A DNA stretch of 26,681 nt from Bacteroidia bacterium (lineage in GTDB: Bacteria > Bacteroidota > Bacteroidia > AKYH767-A > OLB10): positions 1 to 26,681 of the forward strand of contig JANWID010000060.1 of assembly GCA_025450095.1 (NCBI GenBank), written 5' to 3'. A program made the translations under genes and the position numbers. The notes under the pieces are model-generated. The model saw only the letters and a program-made list of their open reading frames with translations. It did no database searches and was not told where the DNA came from. Every line of letters starts with the position of its first letter. Within the stretch, counting starts at the first letter, position 1. Positions 1 through 7,765 of the stretch are shown here, in pieces.

Positions 1-81
1 ATGCTCTTCTAAACAGGAAATATTATCCTTTCGCTAATTGGTTTTGGCTATTTAGGGAGTGAATGTGCTTCGATTTTCGTT

Positions 82-113
82 TTGGAGCATAAAAGGGAAA
101 TATTTATCTTTCG
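82..113 (+). promoter_or_regulatory. Candidate promoter of the YciI-like gene
   Basis: TTG at 82-84, a 20-base spacer, then TATCTTTCG at 105-113. This fits the known Bacteroidota -33 TTG / -7 TAnnTTTG pattern. It lies about 90 bases upstream of the start at 202. A similar 18-base stretch is found at 16-33. Confidence 0.5.
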
Positions 114-201
114 TTTTAAAATTACTATCCTGCATCTCTGAATTGTACGACCGCAAAACTGCATACCCAAAATTTGATTCAGTATTAAAAAAACTCCAAA
201 A

Positions 202-507
202 ATGGACAAAAAGTATTTCGTACTATATTTACTTCCTTCGCGACCCGATTTTGCTCAAACTATGAATGATGAAGAACGGGCAATTATGGTTAAACATATA
301 GCTTACTGGACAGAAATTATGAATCAAGGTAAAGTGCTGGCATTCGGACCCGTGTTAGATCCCCAGGAAATTTATGGGCTCGGCATTGTCTCGGTAAATA
401 ATCAGCAAGAAGTACTGGATTTAATTGCAAATGACCCTGCAGGTAAAATAAACAAATATGAATATTTCCCAATGAAAGCGATTGTTCCAAACATCGCTAA
501 TAAATGA
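202..507 (+). CDS. YciI-like protein
   Basis: A 101-residue protein with the alpha/beta ferredoxin-like pattern of the YCII family (PF03795 type). It has an N-terminal hydrophobic strand (residues 5-11), a helix with His32 in 'KHIAYW', then 'GKVLAFGPV' (residues 43-51), and a C-terminal 'NDPAG' (78-81) before the last strand. The conserved His and the Asp-Pro pair are the residues usually proposed as the active site of YciI proteins, whose reaction is unknown in most cases. The length is normal for the family. There is no signal peptide, so it is cytoplasmic. The ATG at 202 gives the usual family N-terminus, and a good promoter lies at 82-113. It appears to be a single-gene unit. Confidence 0.8.
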   Translation: MDKKYFVLYLLPSRPDFAQTMNDEERAIMVKHIAYWTEIMNQGKVLAFGPVLDPQEIYGLGIVSVNNQQEVLDLIANDPAGKINKYEYFPMKAIVPNIANK

Positions 508-602
508 CATGGATAGTGTCTCATTAAAGGTCATCAAGCAAAATGGATATAATTGGATACTCCTTCGAACAGTTTTAAAAAAATTAAGCAATAAATAATC
601 AT

Positions 603-1250
603 ATGAAACTACTAAGTATCATTCTTGTAATATTCCTTATTATTATCCTGCTTATATTCAGATATAGAACATATGTATTTTCCAAATGGGGAGGTGTACT
701 GGTATTAAGAGTAATCATTCATTCTTTTTTATTAGCGCTTATTGGCTTGGGAGTTTACTATTCTTTCAAAATGGAAGAAAATTCTATAGTGCAAAAATTA
801 ACCCTTAGTGCAACATTTGGTGCATTTTTATTTTGGATAACTCCATTTTGCCTAAAATTCTTTAAGACCATTATTGGTGTTCTTACGCTTCTATTAATTT
901 CAATTTTCTCCAGCCTTGTAGCACTGTATTCAGATATTAATAGTGTACTGAAAGAATATTGCATCGAATTATCAGTAGGCATAATTCTTTTATTATTTTT
1001 AGAATTCTTCTTTAAAGAAAGGAATAAGGCAATGAAACAGCGTCTAATTGCTGAATATACAGAATTGATAAAATCGATTAAGAATCAAAGAGCTGAACAA
1101 TTAGAATATGAACGACTTAAAAATGAAGCTGCATTAGAACTGATAAGAAAAGAAGATGCCGAGGATTATGAATATGCAGTACACGATTATTTCGGCATAC
1201 CCAGGCCCCTCAATATAATGCAAAATCCTGATAATAGTGATGAAGTGTAA
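603..1250 (+). CDS. Membrane protein with C-terminal charged helix
   Basis: Not a family I recognise. The 215-residue protein begins with a hydrophobic segment (residues 2-19), followed by further hydrophobic stretches at about 33-53, 68-84, 88-110 and 121-137, so four or five membrane spans are likely. From about 138 to 182 it becomes a highly charged, Glu/Lys/Arg-rich helix ('ERNKAMKQ', 'RAEQLEYERLKNEAALE') that looks like a cytoplasmic coiled coil. The last 30 residues are acidic with 'GIPRPLN'. It stands 95 bases after the YciI-like gene and 52 bases before the VOC gene, with no functional link visible. The ATG at 603 is the natural start because it opens directly into the first hydrophobic segment. 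Confidence 0.7.
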   Translation: MKLLSIILVIFLIIILLIFRYRTYVFSKWGGVLVLRVIIHSFLLALIGLGVYYSFKMEENSIVQKLTLSATFGAFLFWITPFCLKFFKTIIGVLTLLLISIFSSLVALYSDINSVLKEYCIELSVGIILLLFLEFFFKERNKAMKQRLIAEYTELIKSIKNQRAEQLEYERLKNEAALELIRKEDAEDYEYAVHDYFGIPRPLNIMQNPDNSDEV

Positions 1251-1302
1251 TGCACAAGTATAGTTTGAATCTTTTAAAACTATTAAAAACCAGTCTTACT
1301 GA

Positions 1303-1683
1303 ATGAGCGCAGATAAAAATTCATCAGAGTTTCGTTTTTGTTATGCTACACCACGTTATGCAGAAACTGTTACATTTTATAAAGACATACTGCAGCTGGA
1401 AGAATTTCGTTCATGGGACAGGGGGTATTGTCAAAAAGGCACAATTTTTAAATCACCCAATGGTTCGGGTTTCATCGAAATTGAAGAAGGAACCGAAAGC
1501 CCTTCCATACAAGGACATCTTTATATTGAGGTAGAAGATGTGGATTTTTGGTATGAAGTGGCGGTCAAAAACAAAATCAGGATTACTCAACCGATCGTCA
1601 ATACTAACTATGGACATCGTTCCTTTAAATTTGAAGACCCCAACAAGCTGATCATTGGCTTATTTAAGTATATTGACACCTGA
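1303..1683 (+). CDS. VOC (glyoxalase/dioxygenase) superfamily protein
   Basis: A 126-residue protein with the two-module beta-alpha-beta-beta-beta pattern of the vicinal oxygen chelate fold. Module one spans residues 10-60 ('RFCYATPRYAETVTFYKDIL' region, ending 'SGFIEI'). Module two spans about 71-123 ('HLYIEVEDVDFWYEVA', then 'GHRSFKFEDPNKLIIGLF'). The 'FxDP(N/D)xxxxxLF' ending is typical of glyoxalase-like and bleomycin-resistance-like members. The family covers glyoxalases, dioxygenases, epimerases and drug-binding proteins, and this sequence alone does not say which. Fewer metal ligands are obvious than in glyoxalase I. It is cytoplasmic and lies in its own small unit between a membrane protein and a TPR protein. 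Confidence 0.8.
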   Translation: MSADKNSSEFRFCYATPRYAETVTFYKDILQLEEFRSWDRGYCQKGTIFKSPNGSGFIEIEEGTESPSIQGHLYIEVEDVDFWYEVAVKNKIRITQPIVNTNYGHRSFKFEDPNKLIIGLFKYIDT

Positions 1684-1739
1684 TTCTGGAAAAGAATACC
1701 TCACCAATTGACGGACGTTACATCACTATTACAATACAT

Positions 1740-2564
1740 ATGAAAAAATCACTTGGAATTATTTTGGTTTTTACCTGCGCATTCTTCTTAACCGTAACTG
1801 CCCAGGATACAACCAGCCTGGTAACTCAGGGCGATAATTATTTAGCAGCAAAGCAATATCCTGAAGCGATTATAACCTTCACAAAGGCAATAAAAATTGA
1901 TTCTACAATAAGTGAATATTATTTCAAAAGAGGTAAAGCATACTTCTTTTTACATAATGATTCGCTGGCTCTCCGCGACTACGACAAGGCTGTTTCACTG
2001 GATTCGAAAAATGCGCCATTATTCTTTATGCGGGGCCAGGTAAGAAATCTGCTTAACGACAAACCAGGTGCAGTTTCAGATTATGGAAAAGCAATAGAAT
2101 TGGATTCGAATTTTGTCAGGGCCTATGTAAGCCGGGGCTATGTTTTTGTAGATCTGGGTACAATAGATGCCGCCCTTGTTCATTTCACAATTGCAATCAA
2201 CAAAAATCCGGATCAATCTGCTGATGTATATTTTGCAAGAGGTTATTGTAACCAGACTCAGGGGTTTTTTCCGCAGGCGTTGCAGGATTATGCAAAAGCA
2301 ATGGAGATAAATCCGAAACATATGGATTCCTATTTAAATAGTGGAAATGTTTATATGCAAATGACGAAGTACGATAATGCAATTGAAATCTACAGTAAGG
2401 CTATGGTAGTGGATCCTAAAGAAGCCCGGTTATATTATATGAGAGGATTTGCATACATGAATAAGCAAGATAAGGAAAACGCCTGCATTGATTGGAAACA
2501 TGCAATTGCCATGGGATATGAAAGCGCCCAGGCTTATATTGATAATGTATGCAATGCAAAGTAA
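1740..2564 (+). CDS. Secreted tetratricopeptide repeat protein
   Basis: A 274-residue protein with a signal peptide (residues 1-21, ending 'LTVTAQ') followed by about seven tandem TPR units of 34-35 residues. These start near residues 24, 58, 92, 126, 161, 196 and 230. Each shows the TPR pattern, for example 'AIITFTKAIKID', 'ALRDYDKAVSLD', 'ALQDYAKAMEINP' and 'AIEIYSKAMVVDP'. The final unit ('ENACIDWKHAIAMG') is the degenerate capping repeat common in Bacteroidota TPR proteins. There is no other domain and no T9SS sorting domain, so a periplasmic protein-binding scaffold is likely. The partner is unknown. It is transcribed alone, with a 56-base upstream gap. Confidence 0.85.
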   Translation: MKKSLGIILVFTCAFFLTVTAQDTTSLVTQGDNYLAAKQYPEAIITFTKAIKIDSTISEYYFKRGKAYFFLHNDSLALRDYDKAVSLDSKNAPLFFMRGQVRNLLNDKPGAVSDYGKAIELDSNFVRAYVSRGYVFVDLGTIDAALVHFTIAINKNPDQSADVYFARGYCNQTQGFFPQALQDYAKAMEINPKHMDSYLNSGNVYMQMTKYDNAIEIYSKAMVVDPKEARLYYMRGFAYMNKQDKENACIDWKHAIAMGYESAQAYIDNVCNAK

Positions 2565-2650
2565 CTTCGTTTAACAGCTTGCTTATCTCAGAAATTCCTA
2601 TAAGCAAATTTTCTCAATCGCCCTGCTAAACCACGAATATTACCTTGCGG

Positions 2651-2677
2651 GAAACCAGGCAGGTCAGTGCAGGTTTC
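2651..2677 (+). terminator. Weak stem-loop after the TPR gene
   Basis: GAAACC (2651-2656) can pair with GGTTTC (2672-2677), followed by a T-containing stretch. The stem is only six pairs with a long loop, so this is a low-confidence candidate. The rest of the 2565-2797 gap holds only a possible -7 element, TAATTTTA at 2753-2760, about 40 bases before the subtilase start. Confidence 0.25.
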
Positions 2678-2797
2678 TACAAATTTTCATAATCAATTTT
2701 GCTAACAGTCACATTTTGATGTGAACCGTGTTTATGCTGAAAAATTAATTAATAATTTTACGGCCCCAAACACAATTAAAAATCCCTATTTCAAATA

Positions 2798-4417
2798 ATG
2801 AAATCATTAAGTTGCACACTTGCAATTATACTGTTTAGTATGGTTGCAACATTCGGACAAAACACCAATCAGATTATTTTAAAATTAAAAAATGAAGATC
2901 CCGCATCCGGCAAGTCATTTTGTAATCATAAAACTATTGGTAACCCTAAGATCGATTCCATTTCTAAAAAATTCAACGTCGAAAAAATTAAAAAACAATC
3001 AACGGGAAAGAGAAACAAACAACATGTTTATGTGATTAAATTCCCGCAAGGCACAAACATTCAACAAGTCATTGATGAATATTATAAGACCGGTGAAATT
3101 GAATATGCCGAACCTGACTATATAGGTACAGGTGGCGGAGTGCAAGGTTTTATTCCGAACGACCAATATTTTTACAGGCAATGGGGGTTAAAGAACGATG
3201 GAACATTTACTTTATATACTCCGGTAGCAGGTGCGGATATTGACATGGAAAATGCCTGGAACATTGAACAGGGTGACAGCAATATTATTGTCGGAATAAT
3301 TGACAGCGGAACTAAATTGGATCATCCTGAATTTGCAGGCAGAATCTGGACTAACTACAATGAAATACCGAATAACGGAACAGATGACGATGGCAACGGC
3401 TACATAGACGATGTGCAAGGCTGGGATTTTGCTAATGCCGATAATAATCCGACGGATGATTTGGGTCATGGAACTAACATTTGCGGTATCATAGGGGCTA
3501 ATGGAAATGATTCTGTCGGCTATGCAGGTGTTGACTGGAACTGCAAACTCATGATTTTAAAAGGGCTAAATAGTAACAATGCTGGTAGTTATTCATGGTG
3601 GGCTTCTGCCATATATTACGCAGTCGACAATGGAGCAAAAGTGCTGAATATTTCAGCAGGCGGAACATCCCCTTCAACAACTCTTCAGAATGCAATTACT
3701 TATGCTCTGAATAATAATGTAGTAATCGTTGCGTGTATGATGAACGATAATTCAAATACAGCTTATTATCCTGCTGTATTACCCGGAGTAATTGCAGTTG
3801 GCTCAACAAATCCGGATGATACAAGGTCTAACCCGTTTTGTTGGGGTGCGTCGAGCGGAAGTAACTTTGGCAGTCATATTTCTGTTGCAGCACCCGGCAA
3901 CTATATTTATGGTTTGCATTATCATTACAATACAAATTATACAAGTTATTGGTGTGGCACATCACAAGCTACGCCCCATGTAACCGGACTTGTGTCGCTG
4001 TTATTTGCACAGGATCCAACAAGAACTCCTGCACAGATAAAAACTATTATTGAAACAACAGCGGAAGACCAGGTTGGAGATCCCGGTGAAGACACTCCGG
4101 GTTGGGATCAATATTTCGGCTATGGAAGAATTAATGCTTTTAATGCGCTATCCGTTTTTACAGGTATTGCTTCTATAAATTCTCAAAGCCAGGATTTCTT
4201 ACTTTACCCAAATCCTACACATCAGGATTTTACAGTTATCGTCCCATCAACAACCAGGCAAATTCAAATCTTCAATTCGCTTGGTGAAGCTATTCAAACA
4301 AAAAATATTGAGGGAGAATCATCACAAAAGTTTCAACTTCCTGACAACGGTCTCTACTACATACAAATCACTACCGACAAAGAAACAATTTCCAAAAAGT
4401 TAATTGTAAGCAAGTGA
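2798..4417 (+). CDS. Subtilisin-like serine protease (S8) with T9SS sorting domain
   Basis: A 539-residue secreted endopeptidase. The signal peptide covers residues 1-20 ('ATFG|QN'). Residues 25-110 look like an inhibitor I9-type propeptide ('VYVIKFPQGTNIQQVIDEYY...IEYAEPDY'). The S8 catalytic domain spans about 145-455 and has a complete triad: Asp169 ('IIDSG'), His224 ('GHGTNICG') and Ser389 ('GTSQATPHVTG'). Asn316 sits at the oxyanion position. An acidic 'GTDDDGNGYIDD' segment (194-205) precedes the His motif, as in many Bacteroidota and thermitase-like subtilases. Residues 465-539 form a type A T9SS sorting domain ('LLYPNPTHQDF', 'NGLYYIQI', 'SKKLIV'). The protein is therefore expected to cross the outer membrane and be released or anchored. 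It probably degrades external protein; the substrate is unknown. Confidence 0.93.
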   Translation: MKSLSCTLAIILFSMVATFGQNTNQIILKLKNEDPASGKSFCNHKTIGNPKIDSISKKFNVEKIKKQSTGKRNKQHVYVIKFPQGTNIQQVIDEYYKTGEIEYAEPDYIGTGGGVQGFIPNDQYFYRQWGLKNDGTFTLYTPVAGADIDMENAWNIEQGDSNIIVGIIDSGTKLDHPEFAGRIWTNYNEIPNNGTDDDGNGYIDDVQGWDFANADNNPTDDLGHGTNICGIIGANGNDSVGYAGVDWNCKLMILKGLNSNNAGSYSWWASAIYYAVDNGAKVLNISAGGTSPSTTLQNAITYALNNNVVIVACMMNDNSNTAYYPAVLPGVIAVGSTNPDDTRSNPFCWGASSGSNFGSHISVAAPGNYIYGLHYHYNTNYTSYWCGTSQATPHVTGLVSLLFAQDPTRTPAQIKTIIETTAEDQVGDPGEDTPGWDQYFGYGRINAFNALSVFTGIASINSQSQDFLLYPNPTHQDFTVIVPSTTRQIQIFNSLGEAIQTKNIEGESSQKFQLPDNGLYYIQITTDKETISKKLIVSK

Positions 4418-4469
4418 GTATTCGTTAGCTTTAGGTGAAACGTTCGTACTTAATACCGTAGTAATAAAA

Positions 4470-4532
4470 GACAGAGGCCTCCGTGTAACTCTGTGTCTCT
4501 GTGTCTCTGTGTAAATAAACCCGATTTGACCG
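4470..4532 (+). repeat. CTCTGTGT element, half copy (copy 1)
   Basis: Holds 'GGCCTCCGTGTAACTCTGTG' followed by two more TCTCTGTG units, then 'TAAATAAACCCGATTTGA'. It matches the right arm and 3' flank of the full palindrome at 18037-18127 and lacks most of the left arm. It lies between the subtilase and the gene at 4644. The remainder of this gap includes a TACTTTAG at 4606-4613 that could be a -7 element. Confidence 0.75.
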
Positions 4533-4643
4533 ACCCGACCAGGTGATTTACTCCCTGGAGGAGTTGAGTTAATTTTTGCCAGGAGGAAAACCTCGGAAAT
4601 TCTTCTACTTTAGCTCCTGCTAACATAGAGCGACACACTGGCT

Positions 4644-5507
4644 ATGAAAAATATCACAATTATTATTTTGGTAATATTTAGCATTGGACAAACTTTCGGA
4701 CAGAATGATAAAAATGGGAACCCTGTATTTAATTCAGTAACGATCAACGAGAAATCCATTGGCGATTTTCTTTTAATATCTAACTACTACACGCTTAAAA
4801 ACAACATAGAAAATCCTCTATCATCAGTTTTCATTTCAGAAAAGCCGACATTAGACCAGGTTGAAAAAGCTGCAGGTAATCTTCCATCAGACTTCTTTAT
4901 CATAACTAAGGAAAGCAAAATAGTTGTTATGATTATGTTGCAGAATAACCCCAAAAGAGAATTTATGATAATTGATGTATCGACAAACGAAACATCAACT
5001 GCACCCTGTAATTTACAAGGTGATCTCACACAAAAAAGGGTAACCGAAATATTAAAAGAAGGATATGACACGACATCTAAAATTGAAAATAGTGTATTAA
5101 CTTTTAACGGTAAATCATTCAGCATTGTACCCGACACAGCCATTGAAGAATCAGTTCTTGAATTGATAAAAAGAGAAAAACTGGATAAAAAGAAACCTTC
5201 CGGCATAAAACTGCTTTCTAAAAATGAAATCAAAGAATACATTTTAACAGAGACAAAAGAAGGTGGAAAGCTTGACTTCTTTACAGAAATCAAAGGTCAT
5301 GAAATGGACGGGATTCAAATAAAGCCCGGAGTTTATAGCACTAAAATCAGCATGGCGTTATATAAATGGGGAAGGGCCTGTTTCGATTTGGGAGTCAATA
5401 CTATTGAGGACGCATTTGAAATATATGGAGAATTTAAGGGAAGACAACTTAATCAAAGAGAAACGGATTATATAAAGAAGGGTTTTAATAAGGATTTAGA
5501 AAAATAA
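4644..5507 (+). CDS. Secreted protein of unknown function (287 aa)
   Basis: Not recognised. A signal peptide covers residues 1-19 ('TIIILVIFSIGQTFG|QN'). The mature protein is soluble, rich in Lys and Glu, and has no repeats, no T9SS sorting domain and one Cys in mid-protein. The C-terminal part (about 220-280) has 'YKWGRACFDLGVNTIEDAFEIYGEF', which looks helical. A periplasmic location is the simplest reading. The start is chosen because the ATG opens directly into the signal peptide. It stands alone behind a repeat-bearing intergenic region, so nothing about its partners can be inferred from context. Confidence 0.75.
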   Translation: MKNITIIILVIFSIGQTFGQNDKNGNPVFNSVTINEKSIGDFLLISNYYTLKNNIENPLSSVFISEKPTLDQVEKAAGNLPSDFFIITKESKIVVMIMLQNNPKREFMIIDVSTNETSTAPCNLQGDLTQKRVTEILKEGYDTTSKIENSVLTFNGKSFSIVPDTAIEESVLELIKREKLDKKKPSGIKLLSKNEIKEYILTETKEGGKLDFFTEIKGHEMDGIQIKPGVYSTKISMALYKWGRACFDLGVNTIEDAFEIYGEFKGRQLNQRETDYIKKGFNKDLEK

Positions 5508-5666
5508 CCCGTGTTGACATTGTGTGGGAACCATCGGCTATGGCGTTGGAGTTGACACCTGAAACTTTTCTTTTTCCCAACCATCAATTTTTTTTATACC
5601 ACGGGAAATAGTATCTTTAATTCTGTTTTGCCAGTTTTGTATGGCTGCCATTATTAAACAAAACCT

Positions 5667-6572
5667 ATGACTGCTTCCCGATTCCTTTTAGTATTTCTTT
5701 TGCTTGCATCAAAGTTCAGCTTCGGTCAATCTTCCGTTTATCATCCCCTACCCGACTCAAATGCACATTGGACAGAAACGTCGTTCTGGCTTTATTGGGG
5801 CACTCCTCCCACTCCGGTCTATGCCTGGTACACGGTTTTTACGGAAGGTGATACGGTTATTAACTCCCAGGGCTATACCAAGATCTATGAAACCGGATCA
5901 TGGGGAGCCTTTGGTCCGCAGTTATTTTATTCATATGAATATAAGGGCGCCTATCGCCAGGATACCGCTTTAAGAAAAGTATACATCGTACCGCCATCAG
6001 GCTCTTTGGAAGTCCTGCTGTATGATTTTGATCTGTCTATAGGCGATACGTTGCCGTCAACATTCGGCGGTGTCAGCTATAATGAAGTACTGGATATTGA
6101 TTCGGTACTGGTAGGAACAGCCTGGCATAAAAGGTTTTTGTTAAATCAACTGGGTTGGGGAAGCACAGGGATCATCGACACCAATTATGCACTCATTGAA
6201 GGCGTGGGAAGTACTCTTGGTTTCATTCAGCCCGTTGTCATGCCTTTCGAAAACGGATCCCACCTGGAGTGTTTCGCTCACTTTAATATTACGTATCCCC
6301 CGGACTCCGGCTGTCTTTTTTATAGCAGCATCGCTGAAGCACAGGAACCTTTTATTTTTACCGTTTATCCGAATCCTGCGTCAGACTTTGTGATGATTCC
6401 TACAGGCCAATTCAGTAAATTCGAAATCATCAATACCATTGGCGAAGTGGTGATGACCGGTAACAACGGCTTCGAAACAAATTCCTCATTCCGGATTGAT
6501 GTAACAGGCTTACAAAACGGATTGTACATTCTCAGAACAGAAAACAGGATTGGACGGTTTTTGAAGTTGTAA
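5667..6572 (+). CDS. T9SS-secreted protein of unknown function (301 aa)
   Basis: A signal peptide (residues 1-20, 'LLASKFSFG|QS') is followed by a 200-residue body rich in aromatic residues and Gly ('HWTETSFWLYWGTPPTP', 'YEYKGAYRQD'), then a type A T9SS sorting domain from about residue 228 ('FTVYPNPASDF', 'FEIINTIGEVV', 'NGLYILRTENRIGRFLKL'). The body has the feel of a beta-sandwich domain seen in many Bacteroidota hypothetical cargo proteins, with 'YDFDLSIGDTLP' and 'VLDIDSVLVG'. No catalytic motif is seen. Its third codon positions look more GC-rich than in the neighbouring genes, which may mean a different history or higher expression. TATCTTTAA at 5612-5620 could be its -7 element. Confidence 0.82.
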   Translation: MTASRFLLVFLLLASKFSFGQSSVYHPLPDSNAHWTETSFWLYWGTPPTPVYAWYTVFTEGDTVINSQGYTKIYETGSWGAFGPQLFYSYEYKGAYRQDTALRKVYIVPPSGSLEVLLYDFDLSIGDTLPSTFGGVSYNEVLDIDSVLVGTAWHKRFLLNQLGWGSTGIIDTNYALIEGVGSTLGFIQPVVMPFENGSHLECFAHFNITYPPDSGCLFYSSIAEAQEPFIFTVYPNPASDFVMIPTGQFSKFEIINTIGEVVMTGNNGFETNSSFRIDVTGLQNGLYILRTENRIGRFLKL

Positions 6573-6576
6573 AATA

Positions 6577-6588
6577 TGTTCCGGAACA
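6577..6588. promoter_or_regulatory. Perfect 12-base palindrome between two secreted-protein genes
   Basis: TGTTCCGGAACA is a perfect inverted repeat in the 38-base gap before the gene at 6611. It could be an operator half-site pair or chance. No T-run follows, so it is not an obvious terminator. Confidence 0.25.
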
Positions 6589-6610
6589 AAACTGATTAAA
6601 AAATAACTCC

Positions 6611-7198
6611 ATGAAGAATCTATTGACACTTCTCTTAATTTCAATTTTTGTAACCTCTGTTAACGGACAAGTTGACCCAACCATCTGGGACAGTTTAAAA
6701 ACTGTAACGACCGACAACTACGAACTCAAAGTACCATACGCTTGGCGCAAAATGTCTGCTGGTGGACAAGGTCCCGAACAGTTTTTTGAAGCCAGTGGCC
6801 TGGCACTTCCCGCGGCATTTAACGACTCCCCTGTTATCGTAACAATTTTTTTCGCTAAACAAGATTGCAAAAACCTTGACGAATGCAAAGACAAATGTTT
6901 AAGTGGTTACAGGGATAACCCCGACAGAGAGTTCCCGAAAAAATTCAAAGACGGACAGGAAAAAACAAAACTGACCAAAGGTCAAGATGCATATTTCCTG
7001 AATACCCGGTTTTACAGAAAATCAAAAAGCCTGAATCAAAGTCGCTTTGATTTGGTAGTTTTTTCCGACAAAGTTAAAGCAGGTTACATTTATACCGTGT
7101 CGGTACAATACTCAGACAACGAATATAAATTTGAAACTGACAATCATCTTGCTGACTTCGCGAAGAAGCTTTATAGTTATTTAACCCTGGTCAATTAA
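6611..7198 (+). CDS. Secreted protein of unknown function (195 aa)
   Basis: Not recognised. A signal peptide covers residues 1-19 ('LLISIFVTSVNG|QV'). The mature body has an alternating strand pattern ('NYELKVPYAWRKM', 'SPVIVTIFF', 'RFDLVVFSDKVKAGYIYTVSVQYSD') that resembles the compact alpha/beta PsbP/Mog1-like layout often seen in small secreted proteins of this phylum. That comparison is inference only. Three Cys residues (86, 92, 96) cluster in 'DCKNLDECKDKC'. There is no T9SS sorting domain, so it is probably periplasmic. It follows the T9SS protein at 5667 by 38 bases and may be co-transcribed with it. Confidence 0.75.
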   Translation: MKNLLTLLLISIFVTSVNGQVDPTIWDSLKTVTTDNYELKVPYAWRKMSAGGQGPEQFFEASGLALPAAFNDSPVIVTIFFAKQDCKNLDECKDKCLSGYRDNPDREFPKKFKDGQEKTKLTKGQDAYFLNTRFYRKSKSLNQSRFDLVVFSDKVKAGYIYTVSVQYSDNEYKFETDNHLADFAKKLYSYLTLVN

Positions 7199-7220
7199 CA
7201 ATATCTCCGCGATTATACTT

Positions 7221-7249
7221 TTGGTGATATCAATTATCCTTTATATTTT
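7221..7249 (+). promoter_or_regulatory. Candidate promoter of the M15 peptidase run
   Basis: TTG at 7221-7223, an 18-base spacer and TATATTTT at 7242-7249 fit the Bacteroidota -33/-7 pattern. It sits 70 bases before the start at 7319, in the only sizeable gap before four closely packed genes. Confidence 0.4.
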
Positions 7250-7318
7250 TACTTATCTCTGCCCTAATAATTACTCATTCACCACCTGAGTTAACTATCA
7301 AGACTTAAATTAACTAAT

Positions 7319-7732
7319 ATGGCATCCTTCTCTTCAAATTCAAACCTTGTCACTATTCATTTTAAAGATGGAGTGAATAATGATATTGATCAACGGCTTG
7401 TTGACGCTTTAAACCGGGTAATCAGAAATAACTTTCCCTGGAAATATATTATCAAGTCAATTACAGTGTCCTCATTATTCGATTCACACAAAGGATCGCC
7501 GAATAGCAGGCATAATCAAAAAAAAGCTATCGATATTTCAAAAATTAATGGGAAAAGTATAATTGATTACAACACTGACCCAGAGGTACAGAATTTAGTA
7601 ATGTATATTCAAACCGAATTTGAAACAGTACCCGGGCGAAGAGAGAATTTCGGACCATACAAAAAACTAAAAAAAGGATTACCTTATATAGTTGGTGGAC
7701 ATAAAGATCACATTCATTTAAGCGTAGATTAA
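7319..7732 (+). CDS. M15/M74-type peptidoglycan peptidase domain protein
   Basis: A 137-residue single-domain protein with the zinc-ligand layout of the Hedgehog/DD-peptidase fold. 'SRHNQKKAIDIS' gives His65 and Asp72 in the SxHxxGxAxD pattern, with Lys68 in place of the usual Gly. The C-terminal 'GHKDHIHLSVD' gives His131 and His133 in the H-x-H pattern. Known members (VanX, VanY, MepA, phage endolysins) cleave D-Ala-D-Ala or peptide cross-links in peptidoglycan. There is no signal peptide or membrane segment, so it would need another export or release route, as phage lysins and secreted effectors do. It is shorter than most M15 carboxypeptidases and ends just after the last ligand. It heads a tight run with two lipoproteins and a membrane protein. 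Confidence 0.75.
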   Translation: MASFSSNSNLVTIHFKDGVNNDIDQRLVDALNRVIRNNFPWKYIIKSITVSSLFDSHKGSPNSRHNQKKAIDISKINGKSIIDYNTDPEVQNLVMYIQTEFETVPGRRENFGPYKKLKKGLPYIVGGHKDHIHLSVD

Positions 7733-7765
7733 GTAACACAAATACCCGAAAGTCAGCTGGTACTT

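Noticed and set aside
59..265. Short GTG-started frame before the YciI-like gene
   Set aside because: It overlaps the YciI-like start, has no recognisable pattern, and covers the promoter at 82-113.
4787..5293. 168-codon frame on the - strand
   Set aside because: It lies wholly inside the secreted-protein gene at 4644 and has no convincing signal or motif; its Ser/Phe richness reflects antisense of Lys/Glu codons.
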